Source of the DNA: Candidatus Methylomirabilota bacterium
GTDB lineage: Bacteria > Methylomirabilota > Methylomirabilia > Methylomirabilales > Methylomirabilaceae
Reading direction: 5' to 3'
NCBI GenBank assembly: GCA_028869615.1
Contig: JAGWRQ010000085.1
Span: 1 to 8,238, forward strand
Length of the DNA: 8,238 nucleotides
Each line of letters starts with the position of its first letter. Positions within the stretch are counted from its first letter, which is position 1. Of the stretch, positions 5,432 through 8,238 are shown piece by piece. The notes under the pieces are model-generated. The model made no database searches and had not been told where the DNA came from. It worked only from the letters and a program-made list of their open reading frames with translations. The translations under genes and the position numbers were made by a program.

Positions 5432-8238
5432 TTACTTCTCCTTTGTGTTGAATACCGTTTCCTGTTCTATGTTCCGAGTACCCGGTTCAACATGCCCAGG
5501 GGGGTTATCAATCTGGATTACGGAATTCGGAACCGCTTTTGATGACCGCCTTGCAACAACGGTGAGGAGGGCTGGCAACACGATCACAGAGACGACCAGG
5601 ACGGCCCCGACGCCCAGCGTTACCAGGAGACCGATGCTGGATGCGCCGCGGTGATGGGCAATCATCAAACTGCCGAAGCCGACCATGGTCGTCAGAGATG
5701 AGAGCGCCACACCCTTCCCGATGCTTCTTGGCAGCACGGCGGATTCCGCCTCCTCCCGAAAGCGGTGGATGATCATCAGACCGTTCTCCACCCCAGGCGC
5801 CACGATCAGCGGGATAATAATCAGGTTAGCCAGATTGAACTTCACCTGAAAGAGATGCATCAGACCAGCGGTCCAGACAGCTCCAACCAGCAGCGGGACC
5901 TTGGCCAGAAGGAAATAGCGCAGGTCGCGCAGGTTCAGCAAAAACAGCGCAGCCACCCCAATCAAGGCATAGATCGCCACCTGCTGATACCCTCGCTTCA
6001 TCGCGGTGATGACTTCGTACCCCTTTACCGGGTCGCCGACAGCGTCAGGATCAACCTTTCTCAGGTCATTGACGAACGTCGTCTGTGAGGCGAGCTCCCA
6101 CGGGTCGCCTCGCGGATACACTCGGAGCAGATACGAACCATCCCGCCCTACGAACTGCTTTTTCAGATCGCTCGGCAGATCATCGAGCCGGACCGGACCC
6201 GAAGTCATGGCCCTGGCGAGGAGCGCTACCTTGTCATGGAAATCCTGAAATAGTTTAGCCTGAAGGGTGGAAAGCCTCTGACGGATCTCTTCGTGGTCGC
6301 GCTGCTGGAGCAGTCGCTCGAACTGACCGATCAGGCTTCTTACCTGCGTCATCATTTTCAGGGGCGGCTCATCCTTTCCAGTCCATTTCTTGGCGTCGTC
6401 GGCCGTCAGCATCTTTGCCTTGATTCGCTGCAGCGTACTCAACAGGTCATCGAGATCGACCGGCGCCGGTGTGGGCAGTTGCGCGAGGTTCACCCCAACC
6501 AGCATGGGTCTCAGTTCATGAACCAGCCCGAGCTTCTGGTCCTGATCCTCCGGTATGACCGATGCGAGGCTCTCGACCTTACTCACTGAAGGAAGGGCTT
6601 CGCTCGCCTTGGTCTTCGCTCGCACCTCTTCGAGGCTCCTGGCCAGAATCACGCCGTAGGAGGTCGAGCGCTCGGAGTTCCTGATGATCTTCAGTTCCCA
6701 GGTCACCGACTCGGTTCCTTCCGCCTGAAGACGGAGGACGTTGCCGTCGAATTCCAGACGGCTCATTGCGTACAGGGCGGCCAGTGTGCCGACTGCTGAT
6801 AGCGCAAGGACCATGCGAGGTCGGCGATACCAGAATTCCAGAAAATCCGGAGGTTTCGGTAAGTGCGGGATATGCCAGTGAGCTATATCTGCCTTCCCTT
6901 CAATGGACTGTCCTTCGACGGGGCCTGTAGCGAACCCTGTCGAATGACTCAGGACAGGTCGCTTGTCCCATAATATGAGGAGTGGTGGGAGGACCACGAA
7001 GGTCGAGATCAGCGTAAGCAGCAGGCCACACCCGGTAATCAAACCCAGCTCTTGCAACACGCCAATCCCCGTGAGGATGAGCGCAAAAAGACCCACAGAG
7101 GTTGTCACGGCCGAGTGGAGGATGCCGGGACCGGCGCCTTCGAAGGCCTGCTCCAATGCCTGCTGGATGGAATGGCCCGCGCCTCGTTCCTCTTCATACC
7201 GGGCCAGGAGGTGGATTCCGTAGTCCATCCCGATCCCGATCAGCATCGGCGCCAAGACCATCGACAGCATATTCAGGTGGCCCACCGTGACGGCGGCAAA
7301 CCCGAAGGCCCAGCAGACACCCATCACGAGCGCGAGGGTCCCCATCAGGGGTCTTGCCACACCGCGAAAGACCAGCACTGTCAGCAGGGCCACGCCGCCG
7401 AGTGAGATGGCGGTCATCAGGCCGGAATCCCGCTGTGCGGCAGTGACCTCATCATGCTCGAGGGCTGGACCCCCGGTCACGCCGGCCTGGACTCCGGGAT
7501 ACTGTGACTGCAGCAACCGGATCTCGTTGCGGATCCCCTTAATCGGCCGCTCGAATTTGAGCAAGCTCTTGGGGTCCGCCTTCACGGTGGCCAGGACGAA
7601 CAGGAACCGCTTGTCTTTGGACCATAGGTACCCTTCCCGATCACCTTCCTCGTCGGCCTCGACGAAGAACTGACTCCATGGTGACGTGTAGGTCCGTGGA
7701 GCAGAAGCCCAGGCGTTCAACTGCGTGAGCAGCTTCAACAGCGGGGTCAGTTCAACGGGATGCTTGGCCTCACCCTCTTGCTCGTCCAGAAAGCCGGTGA
7801 ACAGGTGACCGACCAACGCCTTACTGATCTCCCGATGGATCAGTTGGAACAAGCGGTTTAAGCCCGGCTCGGCAGACAGCTCGTCCAGCAGCGAGCGATG
7901 CTCCTGGAGCTTACTCTTCAGGTCGGCCAGCTCCTCGGGGGAGAGGTACATGAGGAATCGGTCCTCCAATGACTTAAGGTCGAAGCGATAAATGACCTCC
8001 TCGATATCCGGAGCCAGCGCCTTCAGCCGACCGGCTAGTGCGGCGGCAAAGCGCTTGGCTTCTTCCCGATTCTTGGTCTCGATGACGATGACCGCCCTGT
8101 CCGGGTCGCCAAACGCCCGGTTATATTGTTCTTGAACCTGGCCCACCCTCCCGCTGATGGGGGACATCGCCTCATGGGTAGAGGTGAAACTCAACCGCTG
8201 CATCGCTGCCTGGACCGACAGGATGGTCACGATCACCG
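5432..8238 (-). CDS. hpnN: HpnN-type RND/MMPL lipid transporter, N-terminus off window
   Basis: An inner-membrane RND-superfamily transporter; HpnN proteins are linked to moving hopanoids to the outer membrane. Numbering counts from the GTG at 8236, which is probably internal: residues 1-10 (VIVTILSV) look like the end of the first membrane helix, so roughly 15-30 residues are missing. The layout is twofold. Half 1 has a periplasmic domain (about 15-265) and helices near 273-291, 297-318, 321-344, 374-392 and 397-422. Half 2 has a helix at 473-492, a periplasmic domain (495-750) with a long helical stretch (596-675), and helices near 752-768, 774-796, 802-823, 845-862 and 866-895. The proton-relay region of half 1 is GIGMDYGIHLLARYEEE with Asp338; the aligned half 2 site is APGVENGLMIIHRFREE with Glu817. 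A repeat-encoded cytoplasmic linker (427-443) and a polar repeat-encoded tail (about 915-931) are unusual. It is followed by hpnM after 1 nt. A generic MMPL lipid exporter is the alternative. Confidence 0.88.
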   Translation of the reverse strand, partial: VIVTILSVQAAMQRLSFTSTHEAMSPISGRVGQVQEQYNRAFGDPDRAVIVIETKNREEAKRFAAALAGRLKALAPDIEEVIYRFDLKSLEDRFLMYLSPEELADLKSKLQEHRSLLDELSAEPGLNRLFQLIHREISKALVGHLFTGFLDEQEGEAKHPVELTPLLKLLTQLNAWASAPRTYTSPWSQFFVEADEEGDREGYLWSKDKRFLFVLATVKADPKSLLKFERPIKGIRNEIRLLQSQYPGVQAGVTGGPALEHDEVTAAQRDSGLMTAISLGGVALLTVLVFRGVARPLMGTLALVMGVCWAFGFAAVTVGHLNMLSMVLAPMLIGIGMDYGIHLLARYEEERGAGHSIQQALEQAFEGAGPGILHSAVTTSVGLFALILTGIGVLQELGLITGCGLLLTLISTFVVLPPLLILWDKRPVLSHSTGFATGPVEGQSIEGKADIAHWHIPHLPKPPDFLEFWYRRPRMVLALSAVGTLAALYAMSRLEFDGNVLRLQAEGTESVTWELKIIRNSERSTSYGVILARSLEEVRAKTKASEALPSVSKVESLASVIPEDQDQKLGLVHELRPMLVGVNLAQLPTPAPVDLDDLLSTLQRIKAKMLTADDAKKWTGKDEPPLKMMTQVRSLIGQFERLLQQRDHEEIRQRLSTLQAKLFQDFHDKVALLARAMTSGPVRLDDLPSDLKKQFVGRDGSYLLRVYPRGDPWELASQTTFVNDLRKVDPDAVGDPVKGYEVITAMKRGYQQVAIYALIGVAALFLLNLRDLRYFLLAKVPLLVGAVWTAGLMHLFQVKFNLANLIIIPLIVAPGVENGLMIIHRFREEAESAVLPRSIGKGVALSSLTTMVGFGSLMIAHHRGASSIGLLVTLGVGAVLVVSVIVLPALLTVVARRSSKAVPNSVIQIDNPPGHVEPGTRNIEQETVFNTKEK
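5438..5443 (-). promoter_or_regulatory. Shine-Dalgarno for hpnM inside the hpnN 3' end
   Basis: On the minus strand AAGGAG lies 7 nt before the ATG at 5430 and overlaps the final Lys-Glu-Lys codons of hpnN. It supports the chosen hpnM start and close coupling of the two genes. Confidence 0.8.
5447..5491 (-). repeat. Heptad-periodic inverted repeat encoding the HpnN tail
   Basis: Read on the minus strand from 5491 to 5457, the sequence falls into five consecutive 7-nt units ending in GAAC, GTAC, GAAC, GAAC and AAAC (for example TCGGAAC, then ATAGAAC). The ends pair as GTTGAA-CCG with CGG-TA-TTCAAC, a 9-bp stem with a 2-nt bulge around a 25-nt loop. It encodes about the last 20 residues of HpnN, beyond the final membrane helix. 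Seven-base periodicity is shared with the element at 2121, though the unit sequence differs. Confidence 0.5.
6908..6957 (-). repeat. Palindromic element in frame within the HpnN mid-linker
   Basis: On the plus strand CTGTCCTTCGAC (6908-6919) plus GGGG (6920-6923) pairs with CCCT-GTCGAA (6935-6944) and GGACAG (6952-6957). The result is a stem of about 16 bp with an 11-nt loop and a 7-nt one-sided bulge (TGACTCA). It resembles the CCTGAGCTTGTCGAAGG-type intergenic palindromes I recall from many environmental genomes. Here it is translated, without a frameshift or stop, as residues 427-443 (PVLSHSTGFATGPVEGQ), exactly between helix 6 and the second half of the transporter. Confidence 0.6.

Noticed and set aside
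7052..7673. Plus-strand open frames of 117 and 128 codons opposite hpnN
   Set aside because: They lie wholly within conserved transporter sequence; composition is biased as expected for antisense readings of GC-rich genes.
8234..8236. GTG at 8236 as the true hpnN start
   Set aside because: It would begin inside the first membrane helix and no ribosome-binding site can be assessed at the window edge; the gene very probably continues beyond 8238.

Overview
This 8.2 kb window is a compact, gene-dense piece of bacterial chromosome. It has moderately high GC (roughly 58-60% by eye), many predicted inner-membrane and lipid-related proteins, and almost no intergenic DNA. An HpnM/HpnN-type pair (periplasmic MlaC-like carrier plus RND/MMPL-like transporter) beside an inositol-phosphate synthase points to a Gram-negative, possibly hopanoid-producing lineage. 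The composition and the short palindromic/heptad repeats would suit an NC10 (Methylomirabilis-like) or deltaproteobacteria-like genome. That taxonomic guess is weak; there is no rRNA or marker gene here.

Plus-strand operon (1-4749): (1) a class III PLP aminotransferase whose N-terminus lies off the left edge; (2) a Gfo/Idh/MocA-family NAD(P)-dependent oxidoreductase; (3) a two-domain membrane protein with a degenerate nucleotidyltransferase-like N-terminus and a CDP-alcohol phosphotransferase C-terminus, most like the bifunctional IPCT/DIPP synthases that use inositol phosphate; (4) a myo-inositol-1-phosphate synthase. Gaps are 21 and 20 nt, and genes 3 and 4 overlap by 4 nt (ATGA). The simplest reading is a pathway making inositol phosphate and joining it to a CDP-activated partner, probably at the membrane. 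The aminotransferase and dehydrogenase may modify the cyclitol or another headgroup; their substrates cannot be read from sequence.

Minus-strand operon (8238-4783): hpnN (its start is off the right edge) followed after 1 nt by hpnM. This pair is proposed to move hopanoids or other lipids toward the outer membrane. It converges on the inositol operon with only 33 bp between stop codons and no clear terminator.

The most unusual structure is a set of short palindromic repeats placed at the 3' ends of genes and in a domain linker. A 50-bp hairpin built of 7-nt units, followed by T6, encodes the last 12 residues and stop of the oxidoreductase and separates a near-perfect Shine-Dalgarno sequence from the start of the CDP-alcohol phosphotransferase gene. 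A second heptad-periodic palindrome encodes the C-terminal tail of HpnN. A third palindrome sits in frame in the cytoplasmic linker between the two halves of HpnN, and a partial relative of it fills the convergent junction.
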